DNA of 64,000 nt, taken from positions 39,983,572-40,047,571 of the forward strand of contig CP154954.1 of assembly GCA_039621445.1 (NCBI GenBank), read 5' to 3'. Under the pieces are notes generated by a model that searched no databases, had not been told where the DNA came from, and saw nothing but the letters and a program-made list of their open reading frames with translations. The position numbers and the translations under genes were made by a program. Shown one piece after another: positions 11,781 to 21,237 of this stretch. The stretch is from Euglena gracilis. Taxonomy: Eukaryota > Euglenida > Euglenophyceae > Euglenales. Position 1 is the first letter of the stretch. Every line of letters begins with the position of its first letter.

Positions 11781-12309
11781 TGGCAAAGTGCGGAGCCCGA
11801 GGTGTCACCAAGGGCGAAGCACAAAGACATTGTGAGCCCGACCCCCCCCCACCCATATGCAAAAATTTGTCTTCAAACGCCCTCGGTCAGAAGAGGGGGC
11901 CAGGGGGGGGGGGAGGTGGGGGGGAACCCCCCAGGGAAAAAGAAAGCGCCATGGTCGCCACGTCGGAGACAATGCAGCCAACTCCGGCGAGGCGGCACTA
12001 ACCGGGACCTCCTAACCCAGCGCAGCGAACAATCACACAACAAAGCGCCGGAGAGCAAGGCATGGCATCACAATGTCTTTGTACTTCGCCCTCGGTGTCC
12101 CTTCCTCCCCTTTCGGCTTGCCTCGAGGGAGTACAAAGGCTTGTGCTTTGTCGGGCAGGCACCCCATAGCACCCGATCCGACCCCCCCCCCCCCCGGGGG
12201 GTGTGGTCATCATCACAAGGGTAAAGTGCGGAACCGAGGTGTCTGGTACGCGCTCGAGGCAAACCGACAAGGCAGGAAGGTGCACCGAGGGCGAAGTGTC
12301 ACCCCATTT

Positions 12310-13516
12310 TTCTTCCATGGAATTTATTTCCTGGAGAAGCTGATTTTGGGAGAGCTGGGCTGGGGGTGATGGACATTTTTGGATTTTTTGCAACCTTTGA
12401 TGGAGGTGGGTGTCTCCCTTTATTTCCTCCATTGAATTTATTTTCTGGATAAGGTGATTTATGGGGTGGGCTGGGCTGGGGGTGTTGGACATTGCACCCC
12501 TAGGTCCCCTAGGGCTTGGGCCCTTGGGAAAATATTTTTTTTTTCTGTGGGGATGTGCATGCATTCTCTCCCTCTCTGCTCACCTCTCTGGAGGATCTGG
12601 TTTTTGGAAGACATACCATAGGGCTTAATGCCCCTGTTTGGCCTATCTGGTCTTCTCCATGTTAATGTGGTTGGTTGACATACCATAGGCGGGCCTCTGT
12701 GGGTTCCCCCCTTGATTGAATAATTGGGAATTGAGAAATAATTGTTGGAGGGGTTCCTGCCCCTCCCTCCATAAGGGCCACTGTTGGTCCCTTTTCCTCC
12801 TGGGGCTGGGTCATTGAAAGGGCCACTGTTGGTCCCTTTTTCCCCCATTTTTGGCAGACGGACTCTGTGGGTCCCTCGGGAGATTTTACCAGCAGCTTCC
12901 TTAGCTCCTTTGTGGCCACTGTGGGTCCACCCTGCTGGTCTCCAAGGTTTTCATGTATATTTTTTTCCCCCATAATCCATCTGTTTGTCTTTGTGGTGTT
13001 GACCTCCTTGGCCTTGATTCCATCTCCCCCTCTTCTGGCCAATTTGTGCGACAGGCGACTGGATATGCCCCTGATGTGTGGGCTTTGATTGTCCAAATGT
13101 GTAGTAATTTGGGCCTCCATGGCCCATCCTTTGCCCACCAAGGGCTGGGGCTGACCTCTGTCTTCTGGACCTTCTTGCCACAGTGGTCCAAGGACCGTGG
13201 CCGTCACTGGGGGCGGGGTTGGGCTGGGAAATTTTTGGGGTGGGGGTCTGGGGGGGAAAACGGCCACGGTTTGCCACGTGTCGACCGCGTCTCCAAGCTC
13301 TCCAGCTTCTGCGGACACTGCTCCAGGACGTCCGTGGCCATGCAACTCAAATTTCTTTTCCACTTCATTGCTCATTGAAGTCAACATTGAAAATTGAGTT
13401 CTCAATTGATATTCGTCTGGTTCGTGTCCTTCTGGATATTTTATTGAAAGCGACTTCTTTTCTCGGGTCTTCTTCGTTCGTGAACTCTCTCCTTTCTTCT
13501 GGGTGTCGAAGGGCAA
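12310..13516 (-). mobile_element. DIRS gag-like fragment, minus strand
   Basis: A 284-codon open frame (13,516 to 12,662) begins with a basic/Ser-rich start and is followed by Gly/Pro-rich sequence. A neighbouring frame contains DGHGPWTTVARR, which matches DGHGPWTTVVRK of the gag part of the main DIRS copy. Downstream (about 12,310-12,480) repeated INSMEE(K/I) motifs match the gag remnant at 7.7 kb. No reverse transcriptase follows, so the copy is truncated and probably interrupted by the neighbouring plus-strand copy. Confidence 0.65.
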
Positions 13517-13721
13517 GTTAGGAGTCAGCCAGCTCCGGCGAAAAAAGGCACCAAGCGGGACCTCCTAACCCAGGGCAGCTAACAATAACACAACAAAGCG
13601 CCGGCGAGCAAGGCGTGGCCTCACAATGGCAAAGTGCGGAGCCCGAGGTGTCGGGTGGGATCCGGTGGCTGTTCTTGCCTGCTTGTGTGGAAAATTCATG
13701 AATAAGCCAAGCATGGGGCTC

Positions 13722-14166
13722 GGACTCCCACGACAGAGGAAGGGGGAGGAAGGGACCAAGAGGGCGAAACACAAGAAGATGGTGAGGTCCTGCTTTCCTT
13801 GCCGGCTGTTCTGTTCTGGTGTGTTTGTGCGTGCGCGGGGGGTGCTTCTTACTGCGCCTTTGTTGCCGGAGTTGGCGATGATGAGGCCTCCTCCGACACC
13901 TTGGCGAAGCTGAACCGTCGTGGCCCCGCCCCCCCCCCCCCCTCCCATGGTCGCTTGGTGGGGGGCCCCCCCCTCGATGGGGATGGTTGTCTCTTTTTTG
14001 TGTGTTTCTGGGTGGGTGGTTGGGGCTGCTTGGTCGGGGGTCCCCTTTCTGGTTGGGATGTCTTTCTTTTTCTGCTGATTTTTTGGGTGGGAGGGTTGGG
14101 CTCACCATCTTCTTGTGCTTCGCCCTCTTGGTCCCTTCCTCCCCCTTCCTCTGTCGTGGGAGTCCG
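13722..14166. repeat. DIRS internal complementary repeats
   Basis: The segment 13,722-13,786 (containing ACAGAGGAAGGGGGAGGAAG) is present as its reverse complement at 14,104-14,166, around a G/C-rich centre near 13,950. In DIRS elements such a region lets the linear cDNA circularise without integrase. Confidence 0.7.
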
Positions 14167-15195
14167 AGACCATTCGGGCTCCGCACTGCGAGATGGTGAG
14201 GTACTGTGCACCCCTTTTTGGGCCATAATATTTTGAATTTTTGATACGACCCCAAGTCGCAAATAATGGGCTTGGAAGGCCCCAAAATTTTTCCACTGAC
14301 CCAGCTGCTGGACTTCTTCCACTTGCAAACCAGCATTTTTCCACCATAAGACCCCAGCCCCTCTGGTGCTGTGGGGTTTCCAATGGGTGGTGTCCACCCC
14401 CCCCTCTTGCAGAATTTCTTTGGTAAGGGAATTCACCCTTTCTGATGTCAAAGGTCTTTTACCATCCAAAGACCATAACAAATTATTTTTGTGTCCAACC
14501 ATGTGGGCTGTCCTTTCCACATATTCTTTCAATAAATGCCAGGGGCTGATGAGGGGGGTGTGTGGCAAATTCAAAATCTCCTCCCATCTTGGGAATTGCC
14601 ACCCTTTCCTTTGTACTAAAATGAAAATTTTTTCTCCCACGAAACTGATTTTTCGCTGTGTTCTGGCTAAATCAACCCCCCTGTGGAGGGCTAACAGCCT
14701 CCAACAGATGATGAGTCTGTTTCTGAGCTCTTTCACAGACAGGTCGGAGAGGGGTTTGGATTTCCTGATGATGTTTTCTAAGAAATCAGTGGGGTCCCAG
14801 AAATGGGCATACTTGCAGACATTGGAATTCCACTTCCTTTTCAATGGAGACAAAAGAGGGGAAAACCTCAATGACCCAAACCCTGGGAGTAATAACACTG
14901 CTGCATATGCATTTCGTGCAGTGTTGAGGCTGTGGGCAGCCAAATCAAGGATGGCCTCGGCCATCTTGTGGACTGTGCAGTCCTGCAGGGGCACCCCTTT
15001 GTGCAACAATTGGCCCACCAATGTCCTGAAGGCTGAATCATATCTCTTGACATTTCCCAGATTTTTTATGTAAGTGTCGATACTGGACATCGAAACTTCC
15101 TGGGATTGTAATATTTGCCTGACACAATCAAACAGGCCAATTTCCACCTTGGGGGGGGCATCTCCTCCCCCCAGCAGTTGGTGAATAGACCCCAT
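13849..15195 (-). CDS. DIRS tyrosine recombinase
   Basis: This 448-codon frame encodes a lambda-type tyrosine recombinase, the enzyme DIRS elements use instead of a DDE integrase to insert a circular cDNA. Visible hallmarks are the first catalytic Arg in ALHRGVDLARTQ (about residue 190), the HxxR box as HSTRGAG (about residue 290), the following Trp in LGQWKNFG and the nucleophile Tyr in AHYLRLG (about residue 325). The N-terminal part has the helical ARNAYAAVLLLPGFG segment shared with the degraded copy. After the catalytic domain comes a basic Pro/Gln/Lys-rich tail of about 100 residues that runs into the terminal repeat and may not be native coding sequence. The frame has no ATG close to the conserved start, and translation may begin by coupling or shift from pol. 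Confidence 0.85.
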   Translation of the reverse strand: MGSIHQLLGGGDAPPKVEIGLFDCVRQILQSQEVSMSSIDTYIKNLGNVKRYDSAFRTLVGQLLHKGVPLQDCTVHKMAEAILDLAAHSLNTARNAYAAVLLLPGFGSLRFSPLLSPLKRKWNSNVCKYAHFWDPTDFLENIIRKSKPLSDLSVKELRNRLIICWRLLALHRGVDLARTQRKISFVGEKIFILVQRKGWQFPRWEEILNLPHTPLISPWHLLKEYVERTAHMVGHKNNLLWSLDGKRPLTSERVNSLTKEILQEGGVDTTHWKPHSTRGAGVLWWKNAGLQVEEVQQLGQWKNFGAFQAHYLRLGVVSKIQNIMAQKGVHSTSPSRSAEPEWSRTPTTEEGGGRDQEGEAQEDGEPNPPTQKISRKRKTSQPERGPPTKQPQPPTQKHTKKRQPSPSRGGPPTKRPWEGGGGAGPRRFSFAKVSEEASSSPTPATKAQ

Positions 15196-15905
15196 TGGGG
15201 GGGGGTACCAACAAAACTTTGCTGCCTGGCTTTCTGATTGCCATTAATTGGCGCCACCATGATGTTGAAGCCCAGTGGGGTACGATCAACAGACAAGTCA
15301 GGTCTGGGTTTACCATTAATCTCTGAACCCATTGGGGAATGATGCTCCAGGGGGGGTTTGCATAAACTGGGGGGAGGCCCCTCAAATCTGCCTTCAAGGC
15401 ATCCACCAGCCAAGCCCCGTTGTGGGGGTATCGACAAACAAACTTGGGGAATTTTTTGTTGCTGGGTGTGCAAAACATGTCCACCTCTGGGTGAATGTCC
15501 TGTCTGAAAAATTTCAGTATTTGGTCAAAGATGTAGGTTTATTGTATAATCCCCTGGGTCCTTTTGCTCCCTGGTCAGGGAGTCTGCCAATTGCTCTTTT
15601 GTGGGAACCCAAACCACCTGCAAATTGATTTGCTTTTCTTGGCAATGATACAGCAGGGGTTTTAAAATGGAATTTAGGTAGGGCTTTTTGCCTCCCCATT
15701 TTGTTAGATAACTTACAGCCACTTGGCTGTCCACATGAAGCATTATGGTTTGTTTTGGTTTTGCCAGACTTTTTACTGTCTCCACTGCTGACATCAATTC
15801 TTTTTGGTTGATGTGAAGGATGTGCAGGTCCCTCCAAAAATCCTGCACTTTTTGGCCTGAGTTTTTGTCCAGCCCCCCCCACTGCCAGGTGCTGCTGTCT
15901 GAAAA
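15128..15905 (-). CDS. DIRS RNase H and post-RNase H domain (frame-shifted pol part)
   Basis: RNase H1-type residues are visible: Asp in LFSDSSTWQWGG, Glu in NQKELMSAVE, Asp in LHVDSQVAVSYL and Asp in EQLADSLTR. This part is in a different frame from the reverse transcriptase, with the change near 15,900. A second one-base change near 15,528 separates it from the post-RNase H domain (VDMFCTPSNKKFPKF, ALKADL, VYANPPWS), which runs to 15,128. The order matches DIRS pol proteins. The shifts could be decay, indels in the assembly, or programmed frameshifting. Confidence 0.75.
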
Positions 15906-18064
15906 CAGATCCTGAGAGGCCTGGGATTGAAAGGCTCTGCCCACACCTGGCTGCAAAAACGCTTTTTTAACTCCACAATTTGATCTTTGACCCCCTGGGG
16001 AATGGTTAGGGTGTGGTCCCAACCCCACTTTGTGTGCAAATCCACCATTTTGCAAAGTTGATCTGTCAGAATTCTGAGAAATGGCATGGAGACTAAATAG
16101 CTTCTGACCTGCCCCACAATAGAGCTGAGTTTTCTGCAGCTCATTTTTTGTGCTGTGAGCACTTTTCCCAGCTCCTTTCTTAAGGATTTTAGTTTTTTCT
16201 GTGGGATTTCCAGCTGGCCCTTTTTCAAATTGACCCACTGGCCCAAATGTTTTATCTCCTGTGTGGGTTCCAGACAGGATTTGGGGAGGTTTAATCTGAA
16301 ACCTGCCAATAAAAGGTCCTGCTTTATTTCTGCCAAATGTTGGGCTGCAGTCTTTTTGCTGGGGGCTAACAGCAAAATGTCGTCTAGGTAGATGAAAACT
16401 ACCTTTCCCTCCTTTCTCCACTTCCTTTCCCAGACTCTCATGAGAGTCATAAACTTTTGTGGCAGGCTGCTGATGCCAAAACATGCAGCTTGAAACTGCC
16501 AAGTTTCCCCCCCCACTTGCATGCAGACATGTTTTTCCAGGCTGCTGTGCAGTTTTAGGTGAAAATAAGCATCTTTCAGATCTATTTTTCCACAGAACCA
16601 TCCTTTTCTTAGGTATGGGAAAATGTTTCCCATGTGTTCCAGTCTGAACTTCTGGGGGGTGAAGTGGAGATTTAACTGTCGACAATCTGAGATTAATCTT
16701 TCTTTTGTCTTTTCCCCCTCTTTTTTGGAAAGGATGAAATAAGGGACAAAATGTTTTGCCTCCTCTGGGTGGATTTGCCTGGTTGCCCCTGCACATTCGT
16801 ATTCCCTCAGAATTTTTTGGGCAGTCATTATTTCTTGGGGTGTCTTGAAGGGAACTTTTAATGACATCTGAGGGGGGAGGGGGAGATCTGCCATAACCCC
16901 TTCCCTTATCAGGTTTAATACCTCTCTGCTGGCTCCTGCCTTGACCCAATGGGGGATACTGGCCTGCAGGGCCTTGTAGGGGGGCACCCCTGGGTGTAAT
17001 GTATCTGGGGATTCCACAGGCCCCATCACAGGGGTCCTTCCCCTGGGCTGCCCCATCACTGGGGGCCCCTCTGGGTGCCCCATCACTGGGGCTGCAGCTG
17101 GCCCTGCCATAGGGCTTTTCAAAGACAGGCTTTCCCCCTGTTTTGGAATGATGGGGGAAGGTCTGTGGTGGGGTGGTACATATAATGCTGGGCTGATTAT
17201 CTTCTGGGGGGGGCCTGCCTGAGCCAATCTTGGGCCTCCCCCCCAAGGGCTGATGTGGTCTTGATGGTTTTGGCCACCACTTGCCTTCAGGGCCCTTTGG
17301 CCTCCAGAGGCACTCAGGCCTGCTTGGCCCCCATTGGCCTTTTCTCCAGGACTTCTCTGTCCATTTGCCTCCATCTGGCTGCCAGTGGCACACAGGCCTG
17401 CTTGGCCTCCATTGGCCTTCTTTCCAGGACTTTCTCTTCTCTGTCCTTCTGGGTTCCCAGTATAGGCCACCATGGCCTGTATTTGGCATTGGCTTGCTGC
17501 TCCTGGGAGGTTTGTGTCTGAAATTGCTGGGGGGAAAGTTGGACATACCTTTCCCCAATGGGATCTCTCCAGGCTGGGGTACTGGCTGCCATAGCCTTGC
17601 CCCTGGGCCCACTGCCCTCTTGAATAATGGCTGCCATAGCCTTGATTCTGGGCCCCAGGCCCTGTTGAATGATGGCTGCCATAGCCTTGATTTTGATTTG
17701 ATTCCTTTGGATTTCTGATCTCCCTTGAGAGGCTGCCATAGCCTTTGCTTCCTCCCCTGGAAGGGGAGGAACTGAGAAAAAGGGGTGGAGTCTGTTGGAC
17801 CTGTGATGGTAGTCTCCCTGTGTCTCTCTTCCTGACCACAGTTGTCCATGGTCCATGGCCATCATTTTGAATGGGGGAGTTTGAAATCTTTGATTTGCTG
17901 GGGGGTGGGGGGGTTGCGATGGCCACGGACTGACGTGCTGCTGCCGCCTCATCTCCTTCTGCAGCTGCTGCTGTGACTTCACCTTCCCCAGCTTCAGTTG
18001 ACTTCTTGGAAGTTCTTTGCAGTTCTTCTTGAAATTCAGAGTTTCTTTGAAATTCATTCTTCAT
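15794..18064 (-). CDS. DIRS gag-like domain fused to reverse transcriptase
   Basis: This 756-codon frame starts at a Met followed by a Glu/Gln-rich stretch. Residues 1-330 are gag-like: an acidic/Ala segment, the motif DGHGPWTTVVRK, and repeated Gly-Tyr-Gly-Ser units (NQGYGSHH, NQGYGSHY, GQGYGSQY). The reverse transcriptase spans about residues 400-650. It has LISDCRQLN, palm motif A as IDLKDAYFHLKL, motif B as FGISSLPQKF, catalytic motif C as YLDDILLLAP, and the thumb-like LGKVLTAQKMSCRKLSSIVG. A longer frame overlapping from 17,849 carries no RT motifs until the RNase H region. The protein copies the element's RNA into cDNA. Confidence 0.85.
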   Translation of the reverse strand: MKNEFQRNSEFQEELQRTSKKSTEAGEGEVTAAAAEGDEAAAARQSVAIATPPPPSKSKISNSPIQNDGHGPWTTVVRKRDTGRLPSQVQQTPPLFLSSSPSRGGSKGYGSLSREIRNPKESNQNQGYGSHHSTGPGAQNQGYGSHYSRGQWAQGQGYGSQYPSLERSHWGKVCPTFPPAISDTNLPGAASQCQIQAMVAYTGNPEGQRRESPGKKANGGQAGLCATGSQMEANGQRSPGEKANGGQAGLSASGGQRALKASGGQNHQDHISPWGGGPRLAQAGPPQKIISPALYVPPHHRPSPIIPKQGESLSLKSPMAGPAAAPVMGHPEGPPVMGQPRGRTPVMGPVESPDTLHPGVPPYKALQASIPHWVKAGASREVLNLIREGVMADLPLPPQMSLKVPFKTPQEIMTAQKILREYECAGATRQIHPEEAKHFVPYFILSKKEGEKTKERLISDCRQLNLHFTPQKFRLEHMGNIFPYLRKGWFCGKIDLKDAYFHLKLHSSLEKHVCMQVGGETWQFQAACFGISSLPQKFMTLMRVWERKWRKEGKVVFIYLDDILLLAPSKKTAAQHLAEIKQDLLLAGFRLNLPKSCLEPTQEIKHLGQWVNLKKGQLEIPQKKLKSLRKELGKVLTAQKMSCRKLSSIVGQVRSYLVSMPFLRILTDQLCKMVDLHTKWGWDHTLTIPQGVKDQIVELKKRFCSQVWAEPFNPRPLRICFQTAAPGSGGGWTKTQAKKCRIFGGTCTSFTSTKKN

Positions 18065-18295
18065 GGAAGTCCTTTGTTGATTTTTTTGTTTATGTTCTTT
18101 GAATTTCTTGTTCCAGTTGAACTTGAGGCGTTGAATACTTCCTTTAGGAAGTTGAAGTTCCGAAGAAAGTTTGGTCCACCAGTTGGTTAAAAGTATTGGT
18201 TCTCGGGAAGGTAGTACTCCTCGAAAAGCAATTCCACTTGAACTCGTGGTAGTAAAACTCTTTCTCCTTGAGGTCGAAGGGCAGAATTAGGATCA

Positions 18296-18394
18296 GCCAA
18301 CTCCGGCAACAAAAAGCAGTAAGAAGCACCCCCCGCGCACGCACAAACACACCAGAACAGAACAGCCGGCAAGGAAAGCAGGACCTCACCATCT
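18296..18394. repeat. DIRS terminal inverted repeat (5' side)
   Basis: This is the reverse complement of 13,778-13,886, including ACTCCGGCAACAAA, CCCCCCGCGCACGCAC and AACAGCCGGCAAGGAAAGCA. It marks the start of the minus-strand DIRS element. Confidence 0.75.
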
Positions 18395-18420
18395 CGCAGT
18401 GCGGAGCCCGAATGGTCCTC

Positions 18421-18849
18421 CTATCCCTCTCCACCGGAGGGGCAGGGTTGGGTAGGTCCCTTTTTTTCTTCCCATGGGTAGGAAATAATGATTTTCCTTG
18501 TCTCCCATAAAAAAAAAGACTGTTGAAGGTTTGGAAAAGAACGTGCAGGAATTGGAACTGAGAATGTTGGGTTCTGAAAACAGTGGGTTGAAAACCCTGA
18601 TCCTTTAATAGTTTGCAGGTTTTATGATATCCGCATGTTTTTCAAACCCGAAGGCACTAATCCGGCTGCCACACTGGAATGCCCATCCACACATGAGGGC
18701 CATCTGACTGTTTCAAATGGGCCCAGGTCAGCAGGTGCAGGGGTACCCTCATTTCGGTTTTTGAAGACACAAACTCCTTCATCAGTCACCAAATCGTAGT
18801 GATAGTAGGCTGTAAAAAAGCCTCCACCCCCTCCAAATAGTTCTCTGAA
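18421..18849. other. No feature seen
   Basis: I find no exon, repeat or mobile-element signature between the DIRS end and the next exon candidate. Confidence 0.5.
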
Positions 18850-19239
18850 TCAGTGCCTAAACACTCCAAAGCTGAGACGGCATTGAAAACACGTTTTGCG
18901 CAGGCACGGAGCAAAGACCCGGGTCAAATCCTCTAAAGCGTTCGCGTCGCCGTCCGTTTTCAAAAACAGAGTCCAAACCCTGCTTGGGGTGAGTTGCGCC
19001 GGCAAATCGGTGGCCTCAGCGCATCGACGGCAGGGCGGCCACACAAACCGACACACAACAGAGAACGCAAAAGACTTTTCCACCAAACCTCCACGCAACG
19101 TTTTGTTGTGCGTTGCGGTGCACGACGGGCCGGATCCGATCCGCACCGCCGTTCGGAAAAAAAATAAATCCCCCGGTGATTCAGGACTGTCCACCGGTTC
19201 GCGGTTTGGGCCGCCCGAGCACGACGGGCGCGGGGCCCC
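18850..19239 (-). CDS. Possible terminal exon of the long minus-strand gene
   Basis: After a good acceptor (TTCCCTACCCAG) the phase-0 frame stays open for 129 codons to a TGA. The start (GAPRPSCSGGPNREP) has the GC3 bias of the other exons. Bias fades after the first 15-20 codons, and a CCG|GTGGAC donor lies there, so the true exon may be only about 45 bp with the rest intron. It would join the exon at 19,947-20,009 in phase. Confidence 0.3.
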   Translation of the reverse strand, partial: GAPRPSCSGGPNREPVDSPESPGDLFFFRTAVRIGSGPSCTATHNKTLRGGLVEKSFAFSVVCRFVWPPCRRCAEATDLPAQLTPSRVWTLFLKTDGDANALEDLTRVFAPCLRKTCFQCRLSFGVFRH

Positions 19240-19946
19240 CTGGGTAGGGAACCGGCGCCGGGGGCGCGGCTGTCGCTGCCGGGGGCGGAGGTCGGCCGGG
19301 CGGGCCCCGGCCGGCGCCCGACCTCCGCCGTCCGCCCGACACCGGCGCCGGCCCGCCGCGGCGGCCCGGGGGGGAAGGGAAGGGGAGGGGCGGTGGCCGC
19401 CGTTGCGGTCAGAGCCGGGGGAGGGGGGGGGGTGGGTGGGTCATTGCCAGAGAAGCCAGGAAGGGAAATATGGTGGTGGGGGGGGGACAAACGATGACAA
19501 ACAGAAATAAACCGAAAAAATCGCCATGTGTCAAAACAAATACACAACCGACAAAAGATGGAGGAAATGCAAGAGAGTGAAATGATCCAAAAAGTCACTG
19601 AGGGAGGCAAATGTGGTAAAGTTATATCATACTCCCACTCAGAAAGAAAATGCAAACTTTAAAATTCACTGTGGTACACGATGCCAGGGGGGTTTCTGGC
19701 GGTTTGACGGCTCAAGATGCGGCAAGGGTTTTCTGGAACACCTCTGAGGGGTGAGGCCTTCTGGACAAGGATGAACAGGAAACAAACCCTAAAAAAAACA
19801 CTGAAGTTGGTCGTCTTCATTCCAAAAGTTTCATCCACTCCGCCCCAAGCTTGTCCAATAAGGGGGAACAGCGCAGGGGGGGGGGGGAGTTGTTGCATTT
19901 TTCACTGGAAGGCGGGAAATGGGAGCTGCCCCTCCCCACAGCAGAC

Positions 19947-20009
19947 CTGGGAGGACGCATCGGTCCGCGGTCCCAAGCGCGGCGTCCCGTCCCGCGGTGT
20001 GCCGCTCGA
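19947..20009 (-). CDS. Exon, Ser/Thr/Arg-rich segment
   Basis: The exon is bounded by TCCTTTCGCCAG and CCCAG|GTCTGC. It holds exactly 21 codons in phase 0, reading SSGTPRDGTPRLGPRTDASSQ without its last residue, and it continues the phase of the exon at 20,276-20,404. Confidence 0.5.
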
Positions 20010-20275
20010 CTGGCGAAAGGAAGGCATGCGTGACGGCGACCAACGAACACGGGCTTGGGGTCTGCGTTGCCACATCAAAAATGTAGCTCCACCCGTCCCC
20101 CCTCCCGACAGAATCCAAACGGCGGTTGCGGGAAACAATCTGACCTTCAAAACCACACAAACGATCCTGCCTCCCCTCCAAGGGTGTCTCCGGGCTCTGC
20201 TGGACGTTGGGCTTGACTGTCCCGAGACTGCCGGGGGGCCAGAGCCCCCGGCAGGCTGGCGGGCGGGCACCACAC

Positions 20276-20404
20276 CTGATGCCACGACTGGCTGCGGGGG
20301 ATGAGGTCGGCGGGCCGGGAGGGCGTGGGGGTCAGGGAGTGGCGGTGGTGGTCGGGCGGGGAGGCGGCCGGCACGGAGCTCGAGCGGGTCTGCGCGCCTT
20401 TCCC
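20276..20404 (-). CDS. Exon, disordered Ser/Pro/His segment
   Basis: This 43-codon exon runs from a CCGCGCAG acceptor to a CATCAG|GTGTGG donor, phase 0 on both sides. Nearly every third position is G or C in the frame containing SSSVPAASPPDHHRHSL. The exon at 22,728 ends in phase 1, so one exon between them is missing or one boundary is wrong. Confidence 0.5.
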
Positions 20405-21237
20405 CTGCGCGGCGCGGCGCGAGTGGCCCGGCCGCGGTGGCCGGGCGGGGGCCCAGACGGCGGGTCAACGCACGCCCCTGTCTTGCGGCGGTGGTGAACG
20501 CGGGGTCCCACTTTCTCACTTCCATGGACCCCCGGGAGACGCCAAAACCCGGGCCATTTTTCCGTCTTCCGCTTCGGAGCGGGGTTGGATTTGGGGTTAA
20601 TTTAATTTAAAATATCAGGGTTAGGGTTGGGAGAAGAGAAAACCGCGGTCGGCCAAAGACCTCGGGTCGTTGTACAAGTGGGGGGCACCGGTAACATGCA
20701 ATCTGTTAAATATTTACAGTGCACGTACACATCATAACCAACTTTTCATTGCTCACATTTTAATTTTGATTTCGGGGGTCCGGAAAAGTTTCGCAATGCA
20801 ATGTTGGCCCAAACGCCCAAAATTTGCCCAATTCAACTAAAATCATTCAAAAGACATTGAATTTTTGGCCAGAAGAAAAAAATCGAATTTATAGCCGGAA
20901 ACTGTCAGAAAATGAATGTCGTTTAGGATTTTTTTCCCGACGCCATGGTGCTCCACCAGTCAAAGGGATTTTAGGAAATGTATTTCGCAAACCAAAACCT
21001 CCAGAGGTGTTTTAAAATTCTACAAAATCATCATCCCCCGTTCATCCCCTTCGCAATGAACAGAGCATCGGGAATTTCATTTGCAATGCCTTATTTGCTG
21101 TCTTTCACGTTGGCTGGGGTGACCCTGTTGCTGAAATAACTTTTTCACTTGCCCTTCTCTTGCCCTGCTCAAGGTAAACTTTTTATTCCCTCCAGGGGAA
21201 AATAAACAACAGCCCTGGGTGCCATCAGCCAGTGTAA

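Larger units (their letters stand above)
8690..12200 (+). mobile_element. DIRS-type retrotransposon, degraded plus-strand copy
   Basis: This copy keeps, in order, terminal-type sequence (8,690-8,880), reverse transcriptase, RNase H, the post-RNase H domain and a tyrosine recombinase remnant, then terminal-type sequence again (11,765-12,160). The terminal parts share CTCCGGCGA, CGGGACCTCCTAACCCAG and AACAAAGCGCCGG motifs with the minus-strand copy. Reverse transcriptase plus tyrosine recombinase, with no integrase or aspartic protease, is diagnostic of the DIRS order. Many frame breaks show it is inactive. Confidence 0.8.
13600..18420 (-). mobile_element. DIRS-type retrotransposon, most complete copy
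   Basis: On the minus strand this element has, 5' to 3', a gag-like domain, reverse transcriptase, RNase H, a post-RNase H domain and a tyrosine recombinase. Its ends are inverted copies: 13,778-13,886 is the reverse complement of 18,296-18,394. A second inverted pair lies beside the 3' end (13,722-13,786 with 14,104-14,166), which fits the internal complementary region of DIRS elements. I see no methyltransferase, LTR or protease. Two frame breaks (about 15,900 and 15,528) suggest it is not autonomous as sequenced, unless these are read errors or programmed shifts. Confidence 0.85.

Noticed and set aside
18896-19510. 204-codon plus-strand frame rich in Arg and Gly
   Set aside because: It is the antisense reading of a GC-rich island whose bias and splice sites favour the minus strand.
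20577-20660. TTAGGG-containing stretch as a telomere remnant
   Set aside because: Only two TTAGGG units are present, with no array.
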